From Scenedesmus sp. ARA3 (Eukaryota; Chlorophyta; Chlorophyceae; Sphaeropleales; Scenedesmaceae), in assembly GCA_004335835.1 (NCBI GenBank), contig RWJK01001633.1:1-64000 (forward strand): a stretch of DNA of 64,000 nt, written 5' to 3'. The position numbers were made by a program, and so were the translations under genes. A model generated the notes under the pieces. The model was not told the DNA's origin. It did no database searches and saw nothing but the letters and a program-made list of their open reading frames with translations. The first letter of the stretch is position 1. Each line of letters begins with the position of its first letter. Positions 11,501 through 20,990 of the stretch are shown piece after piece.

Positions 11501-12206
11501 GGCCTTCATGCGTGGCGAGGGCTACGCCATCATCCCCATCAAGCACGAGCACCAGCTGGCGTACGCGTGCAACGTGCTCAACCTGGGCAAGGGCCGCATC
11601 ATCAGCGTGCACGCGCCCAGCGCGCGGCAGATCGTGCAGCACCCCGCCTTCAAGGGAGACGTGCAGGTGGGGCGCTGTGGGGTCTGTGGGGGTTTGGGTG
11701 GTAGTGGTGGGAACTTGTTGCATCAGTGCCTGGTTGTTAGGTGCCAAATGTGATGTGTGTGCAGCTCCCAGCCTTCAAGGGATACGTGCAGGTGGGGCGC
11801 TTGGAACTGATGCTGTAGATACCAACTTGCTTTGATATATCTGCACGTGCATCGATGCACTGCATGGGGGGCAAGACCCTGGCGGTGCGATGCGATCGTC
11901 AGCGCGCACATGTCGCCAGCGTGAGTGCAAGGCGGTCAAGCGCGCAGCGTGCATGCAGCTGCTGGGTGCTGGGTGCTAGGGGTGCATCATGCAGCAGTGG
12001 GAACGTTGCCAGCTAAGCTCTGACGGTGCTGCTTGTGCTGCCGCCCTCCCGCTTGCTGCTGCTGCTGCTGCCGCCAGGTGATTGACTTCAGCAGCGTCAC
12101 CTCCATGTACGGCAGCGTGCACTGCGCCAGCCAGGTGGTGCGGCGGGTGCCCCGGCGCTTCGTGCAGGAGCAGCAGAATGGCATGTCGGACGACGGAACA
12201 AACTGA
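7536..12206 (+). CDS. arginine deiminase
   Basis: Nine exons (7536-7924, 8155-8221, 8513-8645, 8995-9139, 9583-9746, 10151-10344, 11039-11187, 11483-11666, 12078-12206) join in frame to 517 codons. The enzyme hydrolyses L-arginine to citrulline and ammonia (EC 3.5.3.6). Guanidino-modifying-enzyme landmarks are present: NLVYTRD with Asp266, FLEGGDFFPMG with Glu314/Asp317, MHLDC with His368/Asp370, and SVHCASQVVRR with the presumed nucleophile Cys491. Bacterial enzymes are about 410 residues; this one has roughly 100 extra N-terminal residues of low conservation, which might include a targeting sequence. Arginine deiminase activity is known from Chlamydomonas. The introns hold repeated copies of exon edges, listed separately. 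The start has the context gcgagATGG. Family assignment is firm; the exact N-terminus is less so. Confidence 0.9.
8046..8094 (+). repeat. (CAG)n microsatellite in arginine deiminase intron 1
   Basis: About 16 uninterrupted CAG triplets lie in the first intron, about 60 bp before exon 2. The next intron holds a CTG run (about 8470-8497) just before its acceptor. Confidence 0.95.
9469..9531 (+). repeat. copy of the 5' edge of arginine deiminase exon 5
   Basis: This stretch repeats the acceptor and first ~57 nt of exon 5 (real copy from 9577) with three mismatches over about 63 nt. It breaks off right after the codons for LVYT. It has its own CTGCAG acceptor but no matching donor, so it looks like a truncated exon duplicate within intron 4. 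Confidence 0.9.
9923..10078 (+). repeat. two copies of the 5' edge of arginine deiminase exon 6
   Basis: The acceptor and start of exon 6 (real copy from about 10147: GCAGGCCTGCCTATCGC...) are repeated at about 9923-9960, with an internal deletion, and at 10039-10074. The second copy keeps GCAGGCC, ATCGC and GGCGCATCGCTGAGCC, then diverges. Confidence 0.85.
10408..10520 (+). repeat. two copies of the 3' edge of arginine deiminase exon 6
   Basis: The end of exon 6 (GTGCGCGACGACTTCGACAG then GGACCAGGTAAG) recurs at 10408-10445 with a GT-containing end (GGACCCAGGTAG) and at about 10488-10520 without a donor. Both lie in the intron directly after the exon. Confidence 0.85.
10611..11068 (+). repeat. 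tandem array repeating the 5' edge of arginine deiminase exon 7
   Basis: The acceptor plus first codons of exon 7 (CAGGACCGCATGCACCTG, then GACTGCGTGTT) occur at 10611-10648, 10779-10818 and 10948-10983 before the true exon at 11039. The spacing of the first three is about 168 bp. Two more diverged versions (ACCACGTGCACTTGAGCTGC type) lie between them at about 10684 and 10851. Each copy loses similarity just after the shared codons. Confidence 0.92.
11268..11312 (+). repeat. copy of the 3' edge of arginine deiminase exon 7
   Basis: The exon 7 end and donor (GGCAAGTACAGCCTGGCACG, then GTGAGCCCCGGGCAG) at 11168-11205 is repeated almost exactly about 100 bp downstream in intron 7. Confidence 0.92.
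11769..11802 (+). repeat. copy of the 3' edge of arginine deiminase exon 8
   Basis: GCCTTCAAGGGAGACGTGCA followed by GGTGGGGCGC (exon 8 end and donor, 11647-11676) recurs here with one changed base (GGATAC for GGAGAC), about 120 bp into intron 8. Confidence 0.9.
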
Positions 12207-14255
12207 AGTGAATTTGGGTGCGCAGCCAGGCTGTGCGCTGCTGGGATGAGTTGAGCAGTTGCATCAGAGGATGGCGCAGCAGCTGCAGATTGTTGGCATT
12301 GAGAGAGGCATGGCAGCTGCATCAAGGGGTTGCTTGAGCATGTTGGGTTTGCTTGAAGCTGTCAGTTGCTGTTTTGCGTCAGAGCGCTCTGCGTTGTGTG
12401 GTAGGCAGGCCACCTAGCTATCTGCATGACAGCTAGCACATGATTGTTAGGTGTGGGCAGGGCTTGTTGTGATGTTTGGCGGCACTTGTTTGGTAGGGAC
12501 CAAAACGCTTGCGTTAGCTCTTTTGCGCGTGCCTCGTTCATATACCACTTGGTCGCTGTTGTTTTGATCATGTGTGTTGTGGTGTGTGCTGTGTGTTACG
12601 GCATTGACGCGTGCCTGCCTGTGTGGGCACTGCATTTGGAACTCTTGTGTGGGCTGGTGGCTGTTTTGAGCTTGCATCGTGCCCACCCTTTGTGGCACAG
12701 AGCTATGCATGGCACGCAGTTATGCACGGATATATGTTCGTGTATGCATGTGCCCTGCACATAGATATATCTGCACTCATCAGACACTTGGCATCGTAGC
12801 CGTCTTGAGAGTTTTGTTGAAGCAGCATCGTGATGCGTGCGCAAGCAGTGCTGTGCTGCCACCACGCTCAGCTTGAAATGCGGCTTGCACATGGTGCTGC
12901 AGAGGCTTGGTGTATGCTCAGTTCATTCCACTGGTCAACATGGCATTGTGGCATGCACAACCGCTCACAAACCTGGCTTAACTTGCATGCTGCACTGCAT
13001 GGCATGCCACCTTTTGCTGCACTGATTGGCAGGAAGTTGTTGGTTTAGCAAGAACTGAGCAAGCACGTACTGGCACCTGTTCAGATCTTGCTGATTTGCT
13101 GTTTGTTGCTTTCTACTGAAGAGGGCTGGTGCTGCCTGGCTCACTGCATGCCACTTCTTTGGCCGTCTTGCACTGTCGACAGGGACGTCCCAGCCGTGGA
13201 CTTCTGCCTCCAAGGAGGCAGCGCAAGTGGTGTGCACATTGCGTTGCAAGGATACCCAAAGGCTTTTGTAAAGGTTGCCTTCCCTGAGCTACGCCAATGC
13301 CAGAAAGCTCAGCCGCTGCATGCACCTGCGGCAGGTGCCTGGCTTGCACCCTGAAATTCGGATGCATGGTTGCAACACTGCCAGTTTCAAAAGGAAGTTG
13401 CCCAGACAAACAACCGGAGGCACACGCTCAACACCACTACATGCAGATCGTCGCACTTCAAGCTTGGATACTTGAGATGAACGTGCAACAGAACGGCTAG
13501 CCGCTGCACTGCATAGTATGCAATCCAGACGGGGAACAACACATATGCACTGCACGTCCGCTTCACTTGGGCCTACACAGTGCAATCAGTCAGGTGCTGA
13601 ATGCTAGCACAGATAAATCAGCATGCACATTCTGTGCTGAAAGGGAGCACACTCGTGCACGCATCATGCCAATAGTGTTGTCAACTGATACAGTGCATGC
13701 ACTTTGCACAGTACTGCACAGCACAAGCCACAAATGCCTTGATCAGAGGTCCAACAACGCTGCGTTGTCCTTTCAAAGTGCTGCCAATGCAATGTTTTGT
13801 CTTCCACCTATCAACTTCCACATCAGTTGCAGTCACAGTACAACATAGACATGCAGACTCCTGTAATTTGGTCAGGGTTGCACGGGATGGCAGCCATGCA
13901 GCTCTGCATGCATCCTCCCGCTTGACAAAGTGTGATGCAGTTGCGCACGCACAACATACATCCAATTGATTCAACCTCTTCCAGGCCCCGGTGGGTCATA
14001 GGCAAGTGCATTCAATGCAAGTTGTATCAACGTCCATTGACAGTAATGGCTGAGCTACTAACCCAGCCTGTGAGAAGCAGTGGCACCGCAGTCACAGGCT
14101 GGCAAGAAAGCTTCAAGTTGGCAACTTGATGGGCCCCATCTGAGGCACTGCTTGCTCTGACTCAATGTTGTTTTATGCAGCACAAATGTCATGCACCATG
14201 CACCAGAACATGCACCATCAAAGGATCTTGGACAACCTTCACAAAGCCAGAGGGC
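12207..14255. other. intergenic stretch with no recognised gene
   Basis: This is the convergent region between the arginine deiminase stop and the stop of the minus-strand gene at 14256, so it holds both 3' UTRs. Only short overlapping frames are present, and no protein family, tRNA or repeat array could be recognised. Confidence 0.5.
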
Positions 14256-15563
14256 TTATGCCTTTTTCTCGTTGACGCCCTCGATGTACAGCATGGAGGA
14301 GTGCGGCACCAGCTTGGTGATGTCTGTGCCCTTCTTGCCGTACACCGCGCGCTGGCACATCTGCAGGCAGAATGGCAGCACAGGAGGCGTGCGATCCATA
14401 CATCCGTGCATGGTAAGCAGAGGGGAATGGGTGGCAAGAGTGGCATGCAAAAGCTTTTTGCACTTTGTGGCACATGTTGCAGTTGGCCAGCGCATGCAGA
14501 GCGGGCAAACCAGCCCCTTCAACTTTGAATGTAGGTGTGAGCACACTGTCAACCAGGGCACATGCTGCATGTTGATATGGGTGGCAGAAATCGCTGTTCT
14601 ATCAACCATGATTGTGCGCGCAGCGGCAAAAAGCTGCGCCTTAGCTCAGCATATCAACGCACCCGCTGGTTCTGCTTCAGGAACATTGCAGCACACAGGT
14701 TGCAGCCTCCGACGCACAGCAGGGCACCCAGCGGGCCAAATGCGCAGGGGTTGCAGCAGCCGTCAAAGCACGCGTCAATCCAGGACAGTCCAGTGATGTG
14801 GCAGGCAAAGGGGCCTCCTAGGTCCTGCAGCACGGCAGTGTGATCAAACCCAAGCAACAGGCATACAGCGGGCATGCCAGGTTCAGATATCGCGAACTTG
14901 AAGGAGGAGGATGCTTGCATGTGTCGCATTGTTCAAAGCATGTCACGCTGCTGTCCGCCTGCAGCTGTCAGGCCTGTTAGGGATGCTACGTGCCCCTTGT
15001 AAGATGACATATGTCACATGTCACCTATGATATGTGTGTAATTCCGTCGCAAGCAGCTGGCAGCGCAGCCCAGGCTGGATCAGGCTAGTCCCTGATGGAA
15101 ATTACAAGGGCTTGTTCCAAACAACATCAGCTTTGACTCACCCTTGGGTAGTACAGCTCATAGCCGATGATCTCTTCGTCGGCCTTTGGGGCCTTGTAAG
15201 GGTCCATCATCATTGCACCAGGCACCTGCAGTAGCAGCAATCCCAATTTACGGTGTTTGTTGGTGGCACAACTACATGGTAGCCGTCACCACCCATCTAA
15301 TGGCGTGGCACTACCACTTCAAGTGCCGCGTATCAGCACTTGCAGCTCGTGAGCAATGCCCTGTTGATCATGTTCAGCCACCAGCATTGAGGTACTGTTG
15401 CCCTGCAGGCAGCTGCTATGTTCCTGTTCACCTGCTCCCGCACGATTGTGGGTGTGTTGTAGAAGACTGGCTGGACGTTGAACAGCTTGGCAACCGTCTG
15501 TAGAGTATCTTCTGGCTTTGCCTCACGATCCATGCTTTCGTTGGCAGGAGCTACAGGAGGCAT
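14256..15563 (-). CDS. conserved-looking 160-residue Cys-rich protein, function unknown
   Basis: Four exons in phase 0 (15563-15432, 15225-15142, 14824-14663, 14360-14256) give 160 residues starting MPPVAPANESMDREAKPEDT. All introns have GT–AG ends. Exon 1 holds a polar segment with TVAKLFNVQPVFYNTPTIV. Exon 2 has PGAMMMDPYKAP and an acidic stretch before IIGYELYYPR. Exon 3 is hydrophobic and rich in cysteine (CFDGCCNPCAFGPLGALLC, then CVGGCNLCAAMF), which could be a membrane-embedded or metal-binding hairpin. Exon 4 is a basic/polar tail ending VNEKKA. I do not recognise the family; a PLAC8-like Cys-rich membrane motif came to mind but does not fit well. The regular splicing and codon use argue that it is real. 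It is divergently paired with CPN20. Confidence 0.65.
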
Positions 15564-15977
15564 GCTGTTGTGAGGCCGTGAAACCAGAATGGCAAGGAGA
15601 AATGCTCTAAAAATGAAGAGATTGAAGGATACTTGCAAGCAGCTATGGTATGTAAACGGAACGCAAGCAGCCTTGGCACAGGCGGAAGGCTCGACACGAA
15701 GTCAAAGCACGGTCAACGTAACCAGCACCGGTGTAAAATAGCTCAGCAATTCAGGTTTGTTGTTGTATATGTTGTTGTAATTGCTGGGTTCGAGGATCCC
15801 AGCTGGGCAAGCCTCAGCACACAGGAGCAGCGAAAGTTCTCGAGACTGGCACTCTTAAGGTTACTGCTACAGCAGCTAGACAAAGAGGACCTAAGCACGC
15901 ACATTGAGCTGTAATAAGTGAGAACACACCAAGCCACTGTTTTGCACTTCTGCCCACCACTCCACACAACAGCCACC
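15564..15977. promoter_or_regulatory. divergent intergenic region, 160-residue gene / CPN20
   Basis: The two start codons are 414 bp apart in divergent orientation. No specific element can be named. Confidence 0.4.
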
Positions 15978-18391
15978 ATGCAGGCCACCGCCTTCGCTGG
16001 TGCCAACGTCAGCAGCAAGCGCGTTGCTGTTGCTTCAGGACGTCGCTGCAGCCATGTTGTCCGTGCAGCTGTAGCTGTGCCGGCCCAGGTGCGCTTCTGA
16101 TCAGCAGCTCGAAACACTGCTCGCACCGGACCCTGTGACCAGCCGTCTCACACAGCGGCCAATTCTGTGCTTGCAGTTCAAAGCAGTGAAGCCAGTTGGA
16201 GACCGAGTGCTGGTGAAGGTTGATCAAGAGGAGCGAGCGAGCACTGGTGGTGTGCTGCTGCCCACAGTGGCCCAGACAAAGCAGACAGCAGGCTCAATTG
16301 TTGCAGCTGGTGATGTTAGCCTAGTAAAGGTGAGCACTTGTCATTTGTATCCGTTTTGCGTTTCACCAATATCAATGCTCAGCCAGCCTGGCTGTGGCAG
16401 CAGCAGCAGCAGCAGCAGCAGTGCTGGAAGCATCAGGAGAATGAGCACTGCTCATGTGCCGAGCACAGCATTCAGGAAGAGCAGGTATATGCTTATGCTG
16501 ATGGTCGTTGCTCAGCTGCAATTGCTGTGCTTGTCACTTGTACTCCATTTGCTGTCATTGCTAGCTCACCAGCTCGAGCACTGCTGCTGGCTGCTGCTGT
16601 TGCAGTCTGGTGACCGCGTGGTGTACTCCAAGTATGCCGGCACAGACGTGCAGGTGGCAGGCGATGAGCACGTGCTGCTGAAGGTGGGGAGCTGCATCGA
16701 AAGCAGCAACAGCTCAAACACGCACTGCAGCAGCGCAACAACCTGCAGCCACAGATGCAGTTGGCAATGCACTGCGCATGTATATAGCTCAGCAGCATGC
16801 AGCATGCCTGTGGCACTGGGGAGCAGGCAGCAGTTGCCTTCTTCTATGCTCGTCGCCCTGCAGGCTGTGCAGCTTGGTGCATATATGCGCGCATTGGATT
16901 GCTGCGAAGAGCATTGTTCCGGGCATCTACACCACGCGTGCTTGCTTGGATACACTCCCCAGCAACTGCAGAGCGCTTTAACGAGTACGCACCTGCCTGC
17001 AGGGGTTCATCAATGCTGTGCTGCACTGCATTTTGGGCCTGTGTTTGGCCGTCAAGCTGCTGATGCTGGTCTGTTGCTGCTGGTGCTGCTGTCTTGCAGG
17101 AGGAGGACGTCATTGGCGTGCTGCCCTCTGGTGACAAGATCAGCACCATGAAGCCCCTGGGCGACCGTGTGCTGATTAAGGTGCGCAGGCCGGCGGCACA
17201 ATGCGTTGGCTGTAACTGGCACAGCAGCAGCTGGTTTGAATGGGGCTGGCAAACACAGTGTTGGGTCGTAATGCTGTGTCTGTGTTATGGTGCTGTGCAA
17301 GGGAAGTTTGATTTTGGTGGCTGCCTGTGCACTGCCAGCAGCAGGTGCTGTTGATGACAATTGCTTCAGACGCCAGGGCATCAGCAGTGCAAGCCGCTTT
17401 GCAGCAGCGCAGGGCGCGCACAGTTGGTTTTCAGCACCTGCATGCACTTCTCGTCATGGCTGTGGTGCTGCCAAGTTGTGGCTGCTGTTTTCTTCGCACG
17501 AGTCAACGCTGCAGTCGCAGTCCCAACTGTATCACGCCTGCCTCCTGCTCAAGCTGCGCTCTTGCCTGCCTTCCTGCTTGCCTGCTGCTACCTCTGCCCT
17601 CCTTTGCCCTGTGCAGTGTGCCGAGGCTGAGAAGAAGACTGCGGGCGGCGTGCTGCTGGCCAGCGACAGCGGCGACAAGCCCAACTTTGGCACCGTGGTG
17701 GCTGTGGGTGAGGGCAAGAAGGCCGAGGACGGCGCGCAGGTGAAGCCTAACGTGGCTGTGGGCGCCACAGTGATGTACAGCAAGTACAGCGGCACCGAGT
17801 ACGAGGTGAGGCACGAAAAGGGTGAAGGCAAGAAGGGTGCAGCGTATGCTGGATGCGTGCAGGCTGGGGACGGTGCAGCGGGCTGGGCGTTAGTGTGATG
17901 ACCGTGGTGCGGTACCTGGAGTGCATGGGGGTGGATGCAGTTGCAGGCAGTGGCTGGAGCAGCCACCATGTTTTGAACAAGGAGATCCGCAGTCGTACAG
18001 CTGCATGCTAAAAAAACTCTGAAATCTCCATGTTAACAGCAGCAGCAGCAGCAGCAGGTCTTCCACGCCTGGCGCAGCTCGGTTGCGTAGAGCCTGGATC
18101 ACCAGCACGAGCAGCCGTTGGATTAATTGGTAGTAGCATAGGCAACTGACATCTGTGTGGTTGTTGCGAGGGCAGTGTGAGCATGGAACTGCTGTCTGGC
18201 TGCTTGTAAAGCTGGACGGTCTAGCATGAAAAGTGCAAAGCTGCGCACCTTCAAGCATTGCTTGTGATCACTGTGGCTGGCGCCTATTGCTGACGCTGCT
18301 GTGCGCCACCTGATTGCTGCTGTGCCTGCAGGAGGAGGATGTGCAGTACATTGTCGTGCGGGAGAGCGACATCCTGGCTGCGCTGGCCTGA
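15978..18391 (+). CDS. CPN20: chloroplast co-chaperonin CPN20 (double GroES domain)
   Basis: Six phase-0 exons (15978-16088, 16177-16329, 16606-16683, 17100-17180, 17617-17805, 18332-18391) encode 223 residues. Exon 1 (MQATAFAGANVSSKRVAVAS..., Ser/Ala/Arg-rich, no acidic residues) looks like a plastid transit peptide. Two GroES folds follow. The first spans about residues 38-117: KPVGDRVLVKVD, GGVLLP, GSIVAAGD, GDRVVYSKYAGTDV and EEDVIGVL. The second spans about 130-223: KPLGDRVLIK, GGVLLASDSG, GTVVAVGEG, GATVMYSKYSGTEYE and EEDVQYIVVRESDILA. The tandem arrangement is diagnostic of plastid Cpn20, the lid of the Rubisco-folding chaperonin Cpn60. Both domains share intron positions before EEDV and before or near GDRV, consistent with internal duplication. 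Confidence 0.96.
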
Positions 18392-19206
18392 AATGTCGGG
18401 TACTAGGAGCAGTGGCGGTGGCAGCAACTAGCAGCAGCAACAGCGCACGCTCACTGAGCAATGGCAGCGCTGTTGAGGGTGGGCTGGCAGACTGGTTTTG
18501 TCGGGCGGATTCGACCTGTGTATATACACACCATTGACTTGAGTGCACACTCAATTGTAACAGCTTTTTTTCTTGGGTTTTGAGAGGGGCTCTGTGTGTT
18601 GCATTTGGCATTCTAGAGAGCAAACCCTAGCCTGTTTGTCAAAAACAAAGGTTCACACTCACCAGCAGGTCGATGATCATTGCTGGAATCTCTGCAGTGA
18701 AAGCTTAATAGACGCAGGTTGTGTCACTGTTCAACTATGACAATGCTTCACTTCGGATCACAACGGCTGAGCAAGCTGCCTGTACCCAGACATGATTAAA
18801 TAAGGCAACACTAATGCCAAACCTGTGGGTGACTGGATCATCAACAGCATGCGGTGTTTGGCAGGCCGAGGCTGCACAACGGCTAAGTTTATTGTTTTGA
18901 ATTTGAATGCAGCCAATGCAGCGCTTGTGCAGGTTGATGCAAAGGCTTTTGAGACGATTTCAAACACATCCTCTGCCCTTCCCCTTCCCATACGTTTCGG
19001 CACGTGTAAGCACCGGATAAATTCAACTTAAGCATGGTAAACAACATATAAAGATCCTGGCAAGAAGCTGGCCTCCGGCAGAGAAGCGAAGAGGACCGGG
19101 AGGTTTCGTTGCTAAACCCGCTGCAGCCACCTTCGCCTGCAGGAGGACATAGGCAGGGGTTGGCTGCCTTGATCGGCCTCTCTGTTCCTTTACACAGTCA
19201 GCAAAC
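18392..19206. other. CPN20 3' region and eL41 upstream region
   Basis: Apart from the TGTAA signal no coding segment is seen. The last ~150 bp before 19207 must hold the eL41 promoter and 5' UTR. Confidence 0.4.
18556..18560 (+). terminator. TGTAA polyadenylation signal of CPN20
   Basis: TGTAAC lies about 165 nt after the CPN20 stop codon. TGTAA is the common nuclear polyadenylation signal in chlorophycean algae. Confidence 0.6.
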
Positions 19207-19382
19207 ATGCGTGCCAAGGTGAGGATGAGCGCAGCAGCCAGCAGTCGCCAGTGCAGGCTATCTCTGCTGCTCAGCAGCTAGCAGCCTGCTCACTCTCTTG
19301 TCGTTTGCCCCTGCAGTGGAGGAAAAAGCGTATGAGGCGCCTGAAGCGCAAGCGCAGGAAGATGAGGCAGAGGTCCAAGTAG
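19207..19382 (+). CDS. RPL41: 60S ribosomal protein eL41
   Basis: Two exons, 19207-19218 and 19317-19382, encode 25 residues. The first carries only four codons (MRAK); the second begins WRKKRMRRLKRKRRK and ends with RSK before TAG. This is the standard eukaryotic eL41 sequence, a single basic helix in the large subunit near the subunit interface. The intron is 98 bp with a GTGAGG donor and CTGCAG acceptor. The intron after the fourth codon makes the gene easy to miss. A TGTAA signal follows at 19501. Confidence 0.97.
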
Positions 19383-19500
19383 GCGTGCTGCCCCATAAGA
19401 GCCATCAGCGGAAGCCGAGCCCACGGCGCGCTTGTTGAGCCGAGATGAACAGCTTACAAGTGCAGCACATTGTGCGGCACCATGTTGCGGGAGGATCACC

Positions 19501-19505
19501 TGTAA
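19501..19505 (+). terminator. TGTAA polyadenylation signal of eL41
   Basis: TGTAA lies about 119 nt after the eL41 stop codon, in the normal range for this signal. Confidence 0.65.
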
Positions 19506-19577
19506 CATGCTTATGCTGAGTCTCCTTTTTCCAGCACACCACTTCGCCGACACTCACCGGGATATCAGGCATGTAGC

Positions 19578-19835
19578 ATGCAGCTGCAGCCAGCAGTAGC
19601 CATTACTAAGGTACTCATTGCAACAGGCAGCGGGATCAACAGCAGCTGGGCTCGTTTGAAGCAAGAGATAGGACAAGCAGCTGCTGCTGTCATTGCTGCA
19701 GCTTTGTTTGCAGTCAAGTGCCAGCTGTGCTCCTCAATGCAGCCATAGTGCTTGTGTGTTTTCAGGGTTCCCAAGCCAGCTCAGGGGTACATCGGCCGCA
19801 GCTCAGCAGCAGGAGCAGCAGCAGCAGCAGCTTGA
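19578..19835 (+). CDS. possible small membrane protein (hypothetical)
   Basis: A candidate two-exon frame (19578-19717, 19766-19835) gives about 69 residues starting MQLQPAVAITKVLIATGSG. It has a hydrophobic Ala-rich segment (QAAAAVIAAALFAVK), then VPKPAQGYIGRSS and an Ala tail. The intron would be only 48 bp (GTGCCA...TTTCAG). Short single-span proteins of organelle complexes look like this, but no family is recognised. Without splicing the first exon alone stays open to 19748. Confidence 0.3.
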
Positions 19836-20840
19836 GACGGCTACAGCAGTATGGACAGCAGGCAGTTCACAAAGAGTTTGCTTATAGCATGAAAGCAGTG
19901 TACAGTGCTTTCCTTTGCTGCAGGTGTTTGGCTGGGCGCTCGTTGTGGCAGCTATGGCAGCACTGGTGCTAGCAAGTATTTGCACAGCAATGGGTGGTGC
20001 AGTAGCAGCAGCAGCTGGAACGAATCTTCCGGGAGTGTCTGGCAGCAGCAGCAATGACGGCAATGCAGTTTCAGCTGTCAGGTGGTGGTGTGCAGCGGGG
20101 ACAGGGGCACCGGCTGGTTGTATTTAGCAATGCAGCAGCCGAGACAGCAACAGCCGCAGTATCAGCAGCGTACATATTGAGGGCAGCAGGCAGGAAGAAT
20201 TTGAGCTGCAGCGACTGCAGCATGCAGGGTCCTGGCCTCGATAATGTTACTGTGTCTAGACCGTTGTCTGGTGTCAGCTTTCAACCTAGAGTTGTGCATG
20301 ACAGTAGGGTATGCAGTATCCAATAAACATGAGCAGCAACAGAGACAAGCAGTCTCCCTTAAACAGTCCATGAAGTAGCTCGGCAGTTGCAAGAGGCGAA
20401 ATGATCTTCAGTCATCTGCATACACCGCAACACGCTGTAAATGGTGCTTCCAGCAGGTTGGTACTGCCAGCCTGAGGCGGGCAGGTGCCCTGCAGTACTA
20501 GACTTGAGTTTAGATCGGCGCTGTAGGCCGCTCGGAACCGCAGCAGCATTGCAGCCTGCCGTTGTTTGACTAAAACGTCGCAAATAGCGGTGGTCTGGCT
20601 GTTCGATGGTCCTGGCGTTGTCACTCCGCCGAGGCACGTTAAATGGTGCAGTACCATGTGAGGTCGAAAGTCGCTTCGTGTCGCAGCCGGGTAGCTCAGT
20701 AGCTGCCAGCTGCGCAAAAGACAAGCACAAAAGCGTAGTGTTACTCAACCTGCTTCAGCCAGAGATTGTCTGGCGCAGCTTCGGTTGCTGATGTCTTCAT
20801 AGAACTCTGGCCTGCCTCAAAGTCCGCACAATCTCTACAT
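19836..20840. other. region with no firm gene
   Basis: A frame at about 19925-20127 (+) encodes a membrane-like stretch (VFGWALVVAAMAALVLASIC) after a CTGCAG acceptor. It could be an exon of a small membrane protein, but no partner exon could be fixed. A 129-codon minus-strand frame at 20359-20748 has no recognisable similarity. Confidence 0.3.
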
Positions 20841-20958
20841 ATGGTGCTCGCCTGCTGTTTTCCAAGCACCATGGGAATCAAGGTACGCCGAGGGAATCCA
20901 CAAGCTGCAGTATGGAGCAGGGCACGTACACAGCTGCTGCAGCCGACGGAGCACTGCC

Positions 20959-20990
<32 letters not shown>

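Noticed and set aside
14663..14824. PLAC8-family domain in the 160-residue protein
   Set aside because: The cysteine spacing and flanking residues do not follow the PLAC8 pattern closely enough to assign it.
20359..20748. Minus-strand 129-codon frame
   Set aside because: Composition is mixed, no family is recognised and there are no splice or regulatory signs; probably chance.
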